NCBI RefSeq assembly: GCF_000208745.1
Contig: NC_030855.1
Coordinates: 11,512,744 to 11,576,743, forward strand
Origin: Theobroma cacao
Taxonomy: Eukaryota > Streptophyta > Magnoliopsida > Malvales > Malvaceae
DNA length: 64,000 nt
Direction: 5' to 3'
Of the stretch, positions 33,408-45,968 are shown piece by piece. The position numbers were made by a program, and so were the translations under genes. A model generated the notes under the pieces. It was given only the letters and a program-made list of their open reading frames with translations. It was not told the DNA's origin and did not search any database. Numbering within the stretch: the first letter of the stretch is position 1; each line of letters starts with the position of its first letter.

Positions 33408-35753
33408 CCTTCAACGATATCAGCTATCTACAGCCTATACTGAGCTTGAAATGGGTGGAAATGAGGGTGGTGAGATTGTAAAATCCCAATGAGTAAACAG
33501 GCATCATCATAAACATCTAGAGTTGAGTACATGGAGACGATAAAGTAAACCATCGTAAACTGGGTCACAGCATCAGAACACATTTCATTCAAAAATACGT
33601 AACGAGGCTTAAGAATCTCATAAAAACTAGGCTTGTGCCATAAATTGATCCTCGGGGACACCTTGGCTGAGGCATCCTACCGAGACCACCAAGGCTGTTA
33701 AAAATTCATATTTCCCATAAAACACATTTTTCGTTGGACATCACAGCCGTTCCTTGGCGTTGGCCGAGTTCACCATCACGTGGTGGTTCGGCGTGAAGTG
33801 AACTCAAATATCACCTCAGGAGCTACCCTACACGCCTCTACAACCGAGGTGAGCACATATAAATGGGTTACTATGCCCCTCTCATAGGCTGGTCCATGGA
33901 ACCCGCCTATTGCAGTAAGCTATTAATTATCCCACCAACCAATAAAATTCAATAACATGATATGGCAATCATTGTAATTCACGGCCTTTCAAGGCAAACA
34001 AAGAATCCGTATTTCAATACAATTGCCAACCAGCCAATCATGCCCGATTTATCATAAGCCAATTAATTTAAACAATCAAATTGCAACAAATAGCAGTCTC
34101 CGTGTACTCTATTTTTCAAAATCATTATTAATTTCAAAACAATTTATAGATTAATTTCATTGAAACACATTTATTTACAAAACATGAAAATTTACCTTTT
34201 TAAATCTATTTTTCCATAGAATTCATGAAATCATCTAAAAGCCACCCTAGATAATTAAAATGACAGTAAGTTTACTCACAATGTCTACAGTGCGGATTTT
34301 CAAAGTACTCTGACTATTGGTCCTTAGATGCAATTTTTTTACCTTTATCGGAGGACTCACCACCTTGACATAGTACAAAATTGAGAAACTTACTACATTG
34401 GTAGTAAATCGAAATTAAACTAATTTAGACTACTAATGCACGATATGGAATGCAAAATGCACGGGTAACCATCTAAACTCGGTATTGGCCTAATTTGTCT
34501 TATCACCCGATTAATTAGCCAACGCGTCCAATTGAGCTCCAAATTGCTCCATTTCTTTTCCAATACCTTAATCACCAAACACAAGTCAAATAACCTAAAA
34601 TTTGGCAAAACCATCTTCACTTTTCTTCATAGAATTTTCGATCAATAATGGTGCATTAACACTGTGATTTTTCCTACTACTTTTTCACACCATAATTCAT
34701 CATTTTCTAACCAATTCTCTTAAAATAAAAAATCGAATTCATCCTCACTCAATACAAGGTAGGTTCAGCCATTGATGGGTGATGGGGAAAATGAATTCTT
34801 TTCTTGTTGTTTTGCTTCTAGACATGGTAAAGTAACTAAAAACACTAACATAACTTGAAATCAAATCAATCCAACATCATTCTCTCTCCATACCCATTCG
34901 GCTAGCCATGAATTCACCATGAAAACATGAAATTTAACCATGGAAAATAAGAAGAAATGCTTAAGGAAAATAGATTTCAAGTTTAAATTGAGAAATTCTA
35001 CCTTTTTCACTTGTTTTCCTTGATTTTCCACACTTTTTCTCTTGAATTCTCCACCTAGGGTTTGTTCTTTCTTTGTTTCCCTTTTTACCTTGCTTGGCCG
35101 AATATTTGGAGAGAAGTGAGAGGTTTATAGGCTGATTTTTAAAGGAAATAATAATAAAATATTCTAAGCTTGACAAGTGTCATTTTATTATTTGTTTATT
35201 TTTAAAACTTTAAAAATTTAAACTTTTTATCTCCATCACATATTTTTTCTCATTTTTCCATAACATAAAAAGTCAATGGATGAATTCTATGAGCATGCCA
35301 AGTGTTGGCAGTGTAAAATTATAATTTTGCCACTAGGGTGGCAAAATTACCATTTTACCCCTATGTTTCGAAAAATTTCGGGATTACAATTTTCACTTCT
35401 CAACCTCAAATTATACTCCAATAATTCAAATGTGATCAAAATTTTTCAAGAAAATTTCCATTTTGTCCCTGAGTGGCAAAATTACCATTTTGCCCCTAGA
35501 TAGTGAAATTTCTGATTTGACTCCAAATTGATCCTCGAGCTCCAAATCACCATTTTAAATCATTCTTGGACTGTAAAATTTTCAATTTCACCCTAAAATC
35601 TCTATTTGATCTAGTTCGAGGTTTAAATCAACTTTGTTGTACCTCTAGGTACAATACCTACTTTTGTAAATTTTTCGAGACTCTCCTAGCATGCAAACAT
35701 GCTATCCATCACATGTATGTCATGACAAGTATTTTATAAGGTCAAGCTTTACA
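33408..35753 (-). repeat. E2 3' LTR (left), second part
   Basis: This continues the E2 LTR after the E1 insertion and matches 40147-42489 throughout, ending AAGGTCAAGCTTTACA. It contains two close copies of the AATTACCATTTT(G/A)CCCC motif (about 35345 and 35475) and, in antisense, CTATAAACC at the U3 TATA position (35124-35130). Confidence 0.9.
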
Positions 35754-35756
35754 GCA

Positions 35757-35767
35757 CTACCCCCCTT
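35757..35767 (-). other. E2 polypurine tract
   Basis: The minus strand reads AAGGGGGGTAG a few bases before the 3' LTR start TGTAAAGC. Confidence 0.8.
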
Positions 35768-35819
35768 AAAATAAAATTTTGACCTCAAATTTTCACTTAC
35801 CAGATTCCAAGAAAAGATG

Positions 35820-35885
35820 TGGCTATCGGTCTCTCATCTAGTGCTTGACTTCCCACGTCATCTCTTCCATTCGAGCATTCTGTGT
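35820..35885 (-). pseudogene. pol: E2 pol remnant: chromodomain-like integrase tail
   Basis: The minus strand reads MEEMTWEVKH followed by a stop and MRDR, matching in place and pattern the end of the E1 chromodomain ([11 protein letters not shown]). It lies about 60 bp upstream of the 3' LTR, as in E1. The frame is cut by the SINE-like insertion to its right. Confidence 0.55.
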
Positions 35886-35887
35886 CA

Positions 35888-36065
35888 TCCCCCTCGAGGG
35901 CCCACTCCAAGTTATTGTTATATCCGGGTCCCCATCACTTGACTTACTCGTATTCGCCATGCCTAAGGGTGGCACGACAGGCCCTGCAAGACCTTCTCGC
36001 CAAGCTTCGAACCTGAGACCTTTTGCTCTCCCCGAAGGGTACGCCTTTAACCATTGGGATGTTTT
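35888..36065 (-). mobile_element. SINE-like insertion with tRNA-type pol III boxes
   Basis: The minus strand has an A-box-like TGGTTAAAGGCG (36042-36053) and a B-box-like GGTTCGAAGCT (36003-36013) about 28 nt apart, as in tRNA-derived SINE heads. It is followed by GC-rich sequence (CTTGCAGGGCCTGTCGTG) unlike the AT-rich surroundings. It interrupts the E2 integrase tail. No clear poly-A tail or target duplication was found (only attct/attcc at the edges). Confidence 0.5.
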
Positions 36066-38815
36066 TATTCCTCAACACTCGATCCTTTTGATCTAAAATA
36101 CATACGGGTTGCATCTAAGTCAAATCATCCTTAAATCATCAATCATGCATGTTTACTTAACTATCCACAATTTCTCTACCTTGATCTTTTATCAAACCTT
36201 CTAACATTCAAGCATTTCATAATACATAAGGATCAAACACCTTTTATTTATCCATATATATATATTTAACATCACAGATAATTCAAATTTGATAACCATT
36301 AGTAACCATATTCTCAAAAAGAAACTCTCGTACTTTTGTGATCAAGTGCTTATTAAGTAAATCTCGATTATTACCACAATACATTTAAATAAATAAACAT
36401 ACTTTTGGATGTATCCTTATGGACTTAATCAATCCTTAAAATTCGTAGGTCATAATCAACTTGTTAGTTATATGTCACAAACAAACATATTTAACTTGTG
36501 ATTCCTCAAATTTACTCCAGACACTAGATCTCATGGCCTCATTAGTTCATCAATCTGGAAATGAAAATAAACATTTGTCTCCCATCACGGACACTTTAAA
36601 ATCAAAGTATCATTTATTAAAATTTTTTTCTGATATCAACTTCCTTTGGTCTTTTTTTTTTTACCTTAAAAAAATTAAATCCATTATCAATCATTTTGAG
36701 TCATGGACTTATGCCAATCAAGGCAGATTTTTACACCTTTGATTACATGAATTCAATTGCACGTATTCACTTATAAGCTATAAACTTTTCCCCAATTCCT
36801 TATATATAAAAACTGATATATTATTTATATCATTTCCAATCATATGCTTGAGTTTCATCATGCTATATCCTCACATCACAATGTCATTAATCACATCTCA
36901 CTTGCTAAATGTTACCTAAAAAAATAAACTTAGACTGATTCGAATCATGCATGCCTTAAGCATTTTCAAATTCCAATTTTCATACTACCTTAGGAAATTT
37001 TCATTATCAGGCTTCATTATCCAAATTATCTTCATTCACCCTTTGTTCTGTTCTTCCATACTAATGTGATATCATTCTCCCTAGACCAATCTGCAGTTTG
37101 TACTTAAAACTGTACGACTTGAAATAAGATTCTTCTAAGTACTTTTCAATGTCAATACGAATTTCAGTTCCAACTTACGGCTTCCTCTTTACAACCACAT
37201 AATTTAATGCTAGCTTCCACAAAATCCATAGCAAAACTCTTCTTGAGTATTTCCTTGGGAATATCTATCTTAAACTTATGTCTCACAGCATATGATCACT
37301 TAACTTGTGACTTAGCCGTTAGGCTCTTCAACAAGTTTTAAAAATCTCACATTTCGTACTTGTAGTGTATGATTAGAAATTTCTTCTCAAAGATGTTTAT
37401 GCATTCCTAAAACAGTTAATCTTAAAGGTATATAAATACGTACTCATCCATTCAATCCCCAACTCATCTTCATAGGTTTCTAGGGTGCCACACAATTGGC
37501 CTCATGTTGTTACTAACCCTTGTCGTTTAACTGAATCAAGACAGAAATTGTAAATTCTCATAATGATACTCTATATAAACTGGTTCTCAATACTAGTCTT
37601 GTAATTCTTCATTCACACTTTCATCACTTGGTATCTTATCTCAAGGTAGCCATCTCAAGAATCTTAAATTTTTTTTATATGCTCATACACAAGGCGATAA
37701 AGAAGCTCTTCAATTTATTCAGGTAGACATTCTCTAGAATATTTAAAACTCCCAAATAACAAAGCTCAATAACCAATAGCCAAAATTCAATTTGTAAGCT
37801 CATTATTGTGCCACTCCCATCATACTCGTGCATCATAGGTGTGAGGTATTCAGAGCATTGCAGCGCTGAACAGTCAGTGCTGCAGTGTTGTAACTATTAG
37901 AAATTTTCTCATCAAAGCTATTTGTCTGCATTCAAAGTCACTACATCAATCATCGTCAACCATTGGGTTTCCCTTCTAGACATATATCATGAGTTCCATA
38001 AGTATAGGTACCTTCTCTTTGCTTGTCATACACACTAAGCCAAGTTAATACTTTTAACTCATGTCATCTTTTGACTTTCATCATCATTCATAAAATCCCA
38101 CCTTAAAACATCATTTCCATATGGTGTAATAAATTCATAACACATATACCACCTCACACATAAGTTGCTTACTGTCTACAACTTTCCTCAAATTTATTGT
38201 CATCCCTATCTAATTATCCTCCTTGTCTTGTACTCTAATAATTTTATTGACTTTCAAAATAATTAACTACAAAAACAGCTCAACTTTCTGCTCACTTTAT
38301 TCTAGCAATCCTTACTAAATCAAAATTTCATATTCCCCATATTCCATAATTTAACTTCATTGGGCTATAATTGTGCCCAATTATTACCTCATAATGTCAT
38401 GGCATCATTGAGTAATCCCCTTCATGCTTAAATTACAATCATCAACCTAATAACGTTATCCATTCCGAATGTCATTTATAACTTTATTGCTTCCTCCTAT
38501 ACCCTTCCTCAATAATTATATTACCAATTTATCTCTGTCATACAAAAAAATTCCCTTACACATCCAGTCATTTAAACAGCTACTTTATAATCCATTCTAG
38601 TCATACACTTTAAAAGCCAAACTATTAACTTTTTTGTACAGATAACTATTATCTCCTTTACACTACATCTACCTAGAGTTAAAGTAGTACAAAATCCTAC
38701 TAAAATATCACATGTCATTGGGATCATCATCTTAATCTAATCTTATCGGAAGATTCTACTCCAAGTCCTTCTTAAGATCCTCTTCCGGGTTCTCCTCCTC
38801 TTGTGATTTTCTCCT
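36066..38815 (-). other. E2 internal region, strongly decayed
   Basis: This is about 2.7 kb of AT-rich DNA in the position of gag-pol. I found no RT, protease or integrase motif in any frame; frames are short and stop-ridden. It may be decayed pol or non-coding filler of a non-autonomous element. Confidence 0.5.
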
Positions 38816-39373
38816 TTACTCCTCAATCCAAGCTTGTTGTATTCTCCTACATTCCTCATAACTCACCGGTGCAGCATTTCTTCCACAACCGGGAGGAAAA
38901 TGTCGTACAACGCTCACCTTCTTAAGGGGATAATTTGCAACAGTTACTTTCTCCTTATTTTTTTCTTGTTGTTCATTTACATTCATCCCACAGCTTGGAG
39001 GATAGTGTCGAACAACTGACACACACTTCTTAGAACGAATATGTCCCCTTGTAATTTCCTCATTCGTCCATTCTCTATGGCACTCTTCAGGTTGTTTCAA
39101 AAGAAAATTTCTTACAGTTTCTGGAGTATCGGAGCTATCCTCACTTTCAAGACTCTCGGTACTCTCAAAGCTTTCCTTATTACGAAACCATTCTGCTAAG
39201 TTCGGAGGAATTCTATTAATAGGAATTCGGGATGGACCACTTTCTGAATTACCTGGATCAGGGTGCCATTTGCTTCTAATAGTGAAATCTAATGATCCCT
39301 CACTAGCACTATGAGGGGTATCAAGACTACCGCCTTTTCTAGACATGGTGTGTGTGTCACCAGTGCACCTCAA
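38816..39373 (-). CDS. E2 leader ORF with duplicated PPxCG motif
   Basis: This 185-residue open frame starts about 180 bp inside the primer site, the normal position of gag. It is hydrophilic, with a Ser/Glu-rich middle (KESFESTESLESEDSSD) and two copies of a 12-residue motif, VSVVRHYPPSCG (118-129) and VSVVRHFPPGCG (153-164), 35 residues apart, the second followed by RNAAPVSYEECRRIQQAW. There is no zinc knuckle, capsid-like domain or membrane segment. Beyond the stop at 38816 the frame reads on for about 30 acidic residues (QEEENPEEDLKKDLE), so the protein was probably longer. I have seen PPGCG-type strings in plant retroelement-associated hypothetical proteins but cannot assign a function. 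Confidence 0.5.
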   Translation of the reverse strand: MRCTGDTHTMSRKGGSLDTPHSASEGSLDFTIRSKWHPDPGNSESGPSRIPINRIPPNLAEWFRNKESFESTESLESEDSSDTPETVRNFLLKQPEECHREWTNEEITRGHIRSKKCVSVVRHYPPSCGMNVNEQQEKNKEKVTVANYPLKKVSVVRHFPPGCGRNAAPVSYEECRRIQQAWIEE

Positions 39374-39552
39374 AACCTATACGCAACCAAGTAGTAATTA
39401 CTTAATCATTCATGCATCACAAGAGTAGGTAGGTTTCTATATGTAGATGCATGCATTCTATTCAATCTAACCTAACTTAACTTAGGGCCACACTGGCACT
39501 GTAAATTTTAAAACAACTTTAAACCCAAAACTTTTGATCTTTAAAACCAAAA

Positions 39553-39564
39553 GCTCTTATACCA
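39553..39564 (-). other. E2 primer-binding site
   Basis: The minus strand reads TGGTATAAGAGC, one mismatch from the initiator tRNA-Met site TGGTATCAGAGC, seven bases inside the 5' LTR. Confidence 0.8.
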
Positions 39565-39571
39565 ATCAAAT

Positions 39572-42489
39572 TGTCACGACCCGGAACTCTCCTCGAGCCC
39601 GTGACAACCGTCGCGATGTCCCGATCGACACTCATTACTCGAAATGTCAACCGCAACCCCGCAAGGCTTTAATGTCAGCTTCTCATTTCCCCTGTGAGTA
39701 ACCATTGCTAAATATCACGTTCTAAAAGAATTTAAACTATTTCCAACTTAAAACAATAAAAAATAATTTTCGTCTCACAAGGGTATTTTAGTTATTTTTT
39801 CCTAAAAATTTTGAAACTAGCTAATAATGTAGTATATGGTGCAAAACACATATTTCATATTCAAAAATAAATTTGGATGTCTAAAACATTCGTTTAAAGT
39901 GAAATTATGACTGTTAGAATAAAATAACAATATTAAACAAAATATTCTATTTTCTTATAAAATAATATTTTTTAGAACACTGCGAAAATAATTTTTACAA
40001 CATAAAAGAAAAATAAATTGCTACATACAGTAGTACAGATAAATAGAGTATGAAATTTAATTTACAGTAACATGTGGACCCCCAAGTAACAAAAATGAAT
40101 GAAGGCTGCAAACCTACAGTTTTTGAGGAAGTAAAGCCAACTGTAGCCTTCGAAGATATTAGTTATCTACAGCCCATACTGAGCCTGAAATGGGTGGAAA
40201 GGAGGGTGGTGAGATTGTAAAATCCTAGTGAGTAAACAGACATCATCATAAACAACTAGAGTTGAGTACCTAGAGACGATAAAGTAAATCATCGTAAACT
40301 GGGTCACAGCATTAGAACACATTTCATTCAAAATATGTAACGAGGCTTATGAATCTCATAAAAACTAGGCTTGTGCCATAAATCCATCCTCGGGGACACC
40401 TTGGCAGAGGCATCCTATCGAGACCGCTAAGGCTGTTAAAAATTCACATTTCGCATAAAACACATTTTTCGTTGGACATCACAACCGTTCCTTAACGTTG
40501 GCTGAGTTCACCATCACGTGGTGGTTCGACGTGAAGTGAACTCAAATATCACCTCAGGAGCTACCTTACGCACCTCTACAGCCGAGGTGAGCACATATAA
40601 ATGGGGTTACTGTGCCCCTCTCATAGGCTGGTCCATGAACCCACCTACTGCAGTAAGCTCATAATTATCCCACCAATCAATAAAATTCAATAACATGATA
40701 TGGCAATTATTATAATTCACAGCCTTTCAAGGCAAACAAACAATCCGTATTTCAATACAATTGCCAACCAGCCAATCATGCCCGATTTATCATAAGCCAA
40801 TTAATTTAAACAATCAAATTGCAACAAATAGCAATCTCCGAGTACTCTATTTTTCAAAATCATTATTAATTTCAAAACAATTTATAGATTAATTTCATTG
40901 AAACACATTTATTCATAAAACATGAAAATTTACCTTTTTAAATCCATTTTTCCATAGAATTCATGAAATCATCTAAAAGCCACCCTAGATAATTAAAATG
41001 ACAGTAAGTTTACTCATAATGTCTAAAGTGCGAATTTTCGAAGTACTCTGACTACTGGTCCTCGGATGCAATTTTCTTGCCTTTATCGGAGGACTCACCA
41101 CCTCGACATAGTACAAAATCGAGAAACTTACTACATTGGTACTAAATCGAAATTAAACTAATTTAGACTACTAATGCATGATATGGAATGCAAAATGCAC
41201 GGGTAACCATCTAAATCTGGTATTGGCCTAATTCATTTTATCACCTGATTAATTGGCCAACACGTCCAATTTAGCTCCAAATTGCTCCATTTCTTTTCCA
41301 ATACCTTAATTCACCAAACACAAGTCAAATAACTTAAAATTTGGCAAAACCATCTTCACTTTTCTTCTTAGAATTTTCGATCAATAATGGTGCATTAACA
41401 CCGTGATTTTTCCTACTACTTTTCCACACCATAATTCATCATTTTCTAACCAATTCTCTTAAAATAAAAAATTAAATTCATCCTTACTCAATACAAGGTA
41501 GGTTCGGCCATTGATGGGTGATGGGGAAAATGAATTCTTTTCTTGTTGTTTTACTTCTAGACATGGTAAACTAACTAAAAACACTAACATAACTTGAAAT
41601 CAAATCAATCCAACATCATTCTCTCTCCATACCCATTCGGCCAGCCATGAATTCACCATGAAAACATGAAATTTAACCATGGAAAATAAGGAGAAATGCA
41701 TGGGAAAGGTAGATCACAAGTCAAAATCAAGAAATTTTACCTTTTGTCACTTGTTTCCTTGAATTTTCACACTTTTTCTCTTGAAATTCTTCACCTAGGG
41801 TTTGTTCTTTCTTTGTTTTCCTCTTTTCCTTGCTTGGCCGAATTTTTGGAGAGAAGTGAGAGATTTATAGGCTAATTTTTAAAGGAAATAATAAAATAAT
41901 CTAAGCTTGACACATGGCATGTTTCCATTGGTCTATTTTCAAATCTTTAAATATTTAAACTTTTTATCTCCATCACATATATTTTCTCACTTATCCATAA
42001 CATAAAAAGTCAATGGATGAATTCTATGAGCATGACAAGTGTTGGTGGTGTAAAATTATAATTTTGCCATTAGGGTAGGAAAATTACCATTTTACCCCTA
42101 TGCTCGAAAAAATACTAGGATTACAATTTTTCACTTCTCAACCTCAAATCATACTCCAATAAGTCAAATGTGATTAAAATCTTTCAAAAAATTCCCATTT
42201 TGTCCTCGAGTGGTAGAATTACCATTTTACCCCTAGATAGTGAAATTTTGATTTGACTCCAAATTGATCCTCAAACTCCAAATCACCATTTTAAATCATT
42301 CCTGGACTGTAAAATTTTTAATTTCACCCTAAAATCTCTATTTGATCTAGTTCGAGGCTTAAATCAACTTCGTTGTACGTCTAGGTACAATACCTACTTT
42401 TGTAAATTTTTCGAGACTTTCCTAGCATGCGAACATGCTATCCATCACATGTATGTCATAATAAGTATTTTATAAGGTCAGGCTTTACA
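39572..42489 (-). repeat. E2 5' LTR (right)
   Basis: This 2918-bp LTR starts TGTCACGACCCGGAACTC and ends AGGCTTTACA, followed by GAGGG. It is the uninterrupted counterpart of the split left LTR and proves the E1 insertion site (40135-40155). It holds GTGAGTAAAC in antisense near 41015, a TATA-like CTATAAAT (minus, 41863-41870) and two ACCATTTT motifs near 42085 and 42220. Confidence 0.9.
41863..41870 (-). promoter_or_regulatory. E2 LTR TATA box
   Basis: The minus strand reads CTATAAAT. The left LTR has CTATAAAC at 35123-35130. Confidence 0.5.
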
Positions 42490-42629
42490 GAGGGTTTCTC
42501 TCTAAAACCTCTCATTTCAAACTTAATTAAATAAATTCCTTAATGTTGGGAGTCCATGATCAACTATGGTATTATTGAAATGGAAAATGGGGTAGCAACC
42601 AAACAAGGTAGCATGTAGGACAGAAGGTT

Positions 42630-42785
42630 TCTCGCTACAGCAAGAATCCATTCTTGGTGCAGCGAGATTCAAGAGGCAAAACAGAAAGTTTCCCGCTGCT
42701 GCGAAAATCAGGCCAATGTAACCCTCTAAACCCAAGAGTTTTTTGCTACATCGAGAATGGATCTTGCTGTGGTGAGAAACAAGAC
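42630..42785. repeat. CTGCAG palindrome array in E3 (decayed)
   Basis: Remnants such as tttctcgctacagcaagaatcc and cttggtgcagcgagattc continue the array begun at 21836-21866 on the other side of E2. Confidence 0.7.
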
Positions 42786-42984
42786 ACTAACAACAAGTTT
42801 TCATTCTCTCAAGAAAAGGCCATTTAGTTGCAAAGACAAAATCAACTTGAACATGCTTAGAAATTTCCAAGGTTCAACATGCAAGATTCACATGTATTAC
42901 AACCATATACCATACTCATAAACTTTCTATAACACACATATTTATATATATATATACATCATCATGCATACCATCCCATCATCA

Positions 42985-43115
42985 TCAGCTCATGTGCATT
43001 CCCTACTCGCACTTAGCTAGGTCATCATCAACTTAGTGCACTCCCACACCGCACATAGCTGGGTCATCATTAGCTCATGTGCACTCCCACACGCACATAG
43101 TTGGGTCATCATTAT
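42985..43115. repeat. 43-bp hairpin minisatellite in E3
   Basis: Three units (AGCTCATGTGC...GCACTTAGCT and similar) follow a TA and CAT tract, in the same order as in other type-A LTRs. Confidence 0.85.
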
Positions 43116-43924
43116 CACACAAAAAGGAACATCCAATGCATATTATATATACCAACATATTGTGATAACACATGAACCATTTATATGGCATATTTTTCAA
43201 AAGATAGAGACATTTCACCAAAGGCTTGTCCCTATGTATATTTTTAAGGAAAAGTTAGATAAAATCATTCAAATGTTTCGCCCCAAATACATCTACATTT
43301 CCAAAGAAATTTTGAAATGCAAGTTCACTCACCGGTATTCGTTAAATTTTTACTCAACTCCAACTTCCTTTATTGGTCCAAATGGGGTGGTGGGGCTTCG
43401 TTGGAACCTATCATCACATTAGCATCACAATTAACTCAATTCATACAACTATAAATTCTAAAGGCTATCTCCTAACTAGCTTCCAATTGCCATTAAGTGG
43501 GTATCTTTTTTCACTATCCTAATCACTCTAAAATGAATAAACAACCTTAACTACAAAAAAACTCACAAGTTTAATCACTAGCCATTCTCAATACTTAAGA
43601 ATCAATTTTAATTCACTACTCACCTTAGTAACTTGTAATTCGAAATTCTTTCCAATAATTTTCAAGCTATTGTAGAAGCTTTCTCTTTCTCTCTCTAAAA
43701 CACCTAGCTAGTGAGAGAAAGTATTAGTTTAAAACTGAGAGGGTGAAAGAGCACAAAGGTTCTATGAAAGGGTGCACAAAAGCATGAAAAGTGGAGCTAG
43801 CTTGAAAAAGTTATGGAAGCTTCAAGATAACTCCCATGGAGGATGAAAGCAATATGAAAGGGGAGGAAGAAGAACAAGAAGAAGAAGCTGTTGGAAAATA
43901 TGAAAAGAAGCTGTTGGAAGATGA

Positions 43925-43933
43925 TATTTATAG
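43925..43933 (-). promoter_or_regulatory. E3 LTR TATA box
   Basis: The minus strand reads CTATAAATA, about 395 bp from the U3 end, matching the other type-A copies. Confidence 0.6.
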
Positions 43934-45279
43934 CTCAAGCTTATCCAATCTCTTTTTAAATTACGAAAATGCCCTTAACAAGTTGGCTTGCTCTCTTCTA
44001 ATCCTTTGTGCAATCTTTGTACTCTTTTGACACTAGGACAAGGTCAATAATAGTCTAGAAATACTCGAGTTCACGAAAACTTAAAAATTTTAATCCAAGA
44101 TGAAAAATGACCATTTTGCCCCTACCTTGAAAATCATCATTATTTTTATTTCCTTCATCATTTTATCGTTATTTTCATCATTCATTTATGCCTTAGGCCT
44201 ACTTAAGCCTTAATAATGTTTGAAAGCATACTTCTAAGGGCTCACTAAAGAAATAATGAAATTACCCCTAGCCCGTGTTATCGCATCTACACCTAGTTAC
44301 GAACTTATAAGGGTCGAGGTCTCACAATGTGCTTACATATGCAATAACTAAGTGTAAAGCAGAAGCTCGTGACTGATACAACAGAATGACACAACGGATA
44401 GAAACCTACTGGATGCTAAAATCAACTGTCGATGGACAACCCTTCCCATGCATTGTCTAATGGCCCATTGATTTGCACATGGTACAAAAATGGGTGACTA
44501 CTATAATACTCAGTGAGTGGTGTAGATAATCAGAATCACATACATATATTAAATATGTAATAAATATTGCACTCTCAGTGCATCCCCATGATCTAGCAAA
44601 CATCTTCAAATATAGGGCATATCATTATCCCTAGGTGTCATGACCCAAATTCCGAGCCATGATCGGCGCATGAGCCTAATGGACGTAGCCCATTAAACCC
44701 AAGCAAGCCTATTTATATAACCTATCCATCATTCCATCATAAGTTATTAAAGTCACATTTCATAATTTCAATTCAAAAGAATGTTAACCATTGCCATCCC
44801 GTAGTGGCATTTCCAATCAAATATACATACATTGTCTAAAACATATATCTTAATAATTTACATCAAGTTTGTTTATACACAACAAAAATGACTCTAGGCT
44901 TCCAGCAGAGTGACCAAGGTGAAAGTACAGCTATTGAATGCCGAGATACCTACCAAGGAAATGAATCTACATGGACACCTCAACCTAGTTATTGGCCTCC
45001 TCCTAATATGAAATCATGAAGTTAAAAACGGTGAGTACAAACCTAGTGAATGAACAAAGGAAAGGAACAAGCAAACGATAAGGAACGTTTAAACAAATCA
45101 TGATGCACTTATTTCAAAAAAACAATGCAATTTAGTTTAGTTCTTCTTAAATACCCTCATTAAACCCTTAATGAGTTAATCACTTGACGAAAAGGTCCAT
45201 GCACAACAAAGGATTTGAATAGTGAAACTTTAATAGTATTCAAGCAAGTCAAGTCAAGTAAAACGATGGGTCCTCGTTT

Positions 45280-45625
45280 CAGCGGAAAGGCATTCTCGCT
45301 GCAGTGAAATTTGGCTCAAATTATTAACTGAACGAGGGTTTCTCAACTGGCCGAGGGTTTCTCTCTAAAACCCCTCATCTCAAACTTAATTAAATAAATT
45401 CCTTAATATTGGGAGTCCATGATCAACTATGGTGTTACTGAAATGACAAATGGGATAGCAATAAACCAAGGTAGCATGCTAGACAGAAAGTTTCTCGTTG
45501 CAGCGAGAATGCATTCTCGATGCAACGAGATTCGGGCTACAAAACAGAATGTTTCTCATTGCAGCGAGAACCAGGCTAGTATACCCCTCTAAACCTAAGA
45601 TTTTTTCGTTGCAACGAGAAACAGA
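45280..45625. repeat. CTGCAG palindrome array
   Basis: Units include tctcgttgcagcgagaatgc, ctcattgcagcgagaac and ttcgttgcaacgagaaac, all variants of TCTCGCTGCAGCGAGA. Confidence 0.8.
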
Positions 45626-45780
45626 ACATTAACCACAAATTTTCATTCTCTCAAGGAAAGGCCATTTAGCTGCAAAGACAAAATCAACTTGAACATGCTT
45701 AAAAATTCTCAAGGCTTAACATGCAAGATTCACATGTATTACAACCATATACCATACTCATGAACTTTCCATAATGCACA

Positions 45781-45815
<35 letters not shown>

Positions 45816-45816
45816 A

Positions 45817-45968
45817 NNNNNNNNNNNNNNNNNNNNNNNNNNNNNNNNNNNNNNNNNNNNNNNNNNNNNNNNNNNNNNNNNNNNNNNNNNNNNNNNNNNN
45901 NNNNNNNNNNNNNNNNNNNNNNNNNNNNNNNNNNNNNNNNNNNNNNNNNNNNNNNNNNNNNNNNNNNN
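45817..45968. other. Assembly gap (152 N)
   Basis: The gap directly follows a TA run and precedes the hairpin minisatellite; by comparison with E3 it should hold the CAT tract and one or two 43-bp units. Confidence 0.98.

Larger units (their letters stand above)
21927..42489 (-). mobile_element. E2: decayed Ty3/Gypsy element with type-B LTRs
   Basis: The left LTR is 21927-22450 plus 33408-35753, interrupted by E1. The right LTR is 39572-42489 and the internal region is 35754-39571. Target duplications are GAGTG (21922-21926) and GAGGG (42490-42494), and the type-A copy at 45345-45370 reads continuously through this site (ggccgagggtttctc). A polypurine tract at 35757-35767 and a primer site at 39553-39564 place it on the minus strand. 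The internal region keeps one 185-residue frame and traces of an integrase tail. Confidence 0.85.
21153..44326 (-). mobile_element. E3: solo type-A LTR carrying nested E2
   Basis: The LTR pieces are 21153-21926 and 42495-44326 (about 2.6 kb). It starts TGTCACAACCC and ends GAGGTCTCA(CA). The duplication CAATG lies at 21148-21152 and 44325-44329; the right LTR end seems to have lost one CA. Joined across E2 it contains the palindrome array (21836-21866 and 42630-42785), TA tract, hairpin minisatellite and TATA box in type-A order. No internal region belongs to it, so it is a solo LTR inserted in the LTR of G. Confidence 0.82.

Noticed and set aside
36003..36053. Possible tRNA gene
   Set aside because: A and B boxes are present but no acceptor stem or full cloverleaf can be drawn; SINE head is the better reading.
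36461..36742. 93-residue plus-strand frame
   Set aside because: No family signal; it is antisense to the decayed E2 interior with low-complexity T and A runs.
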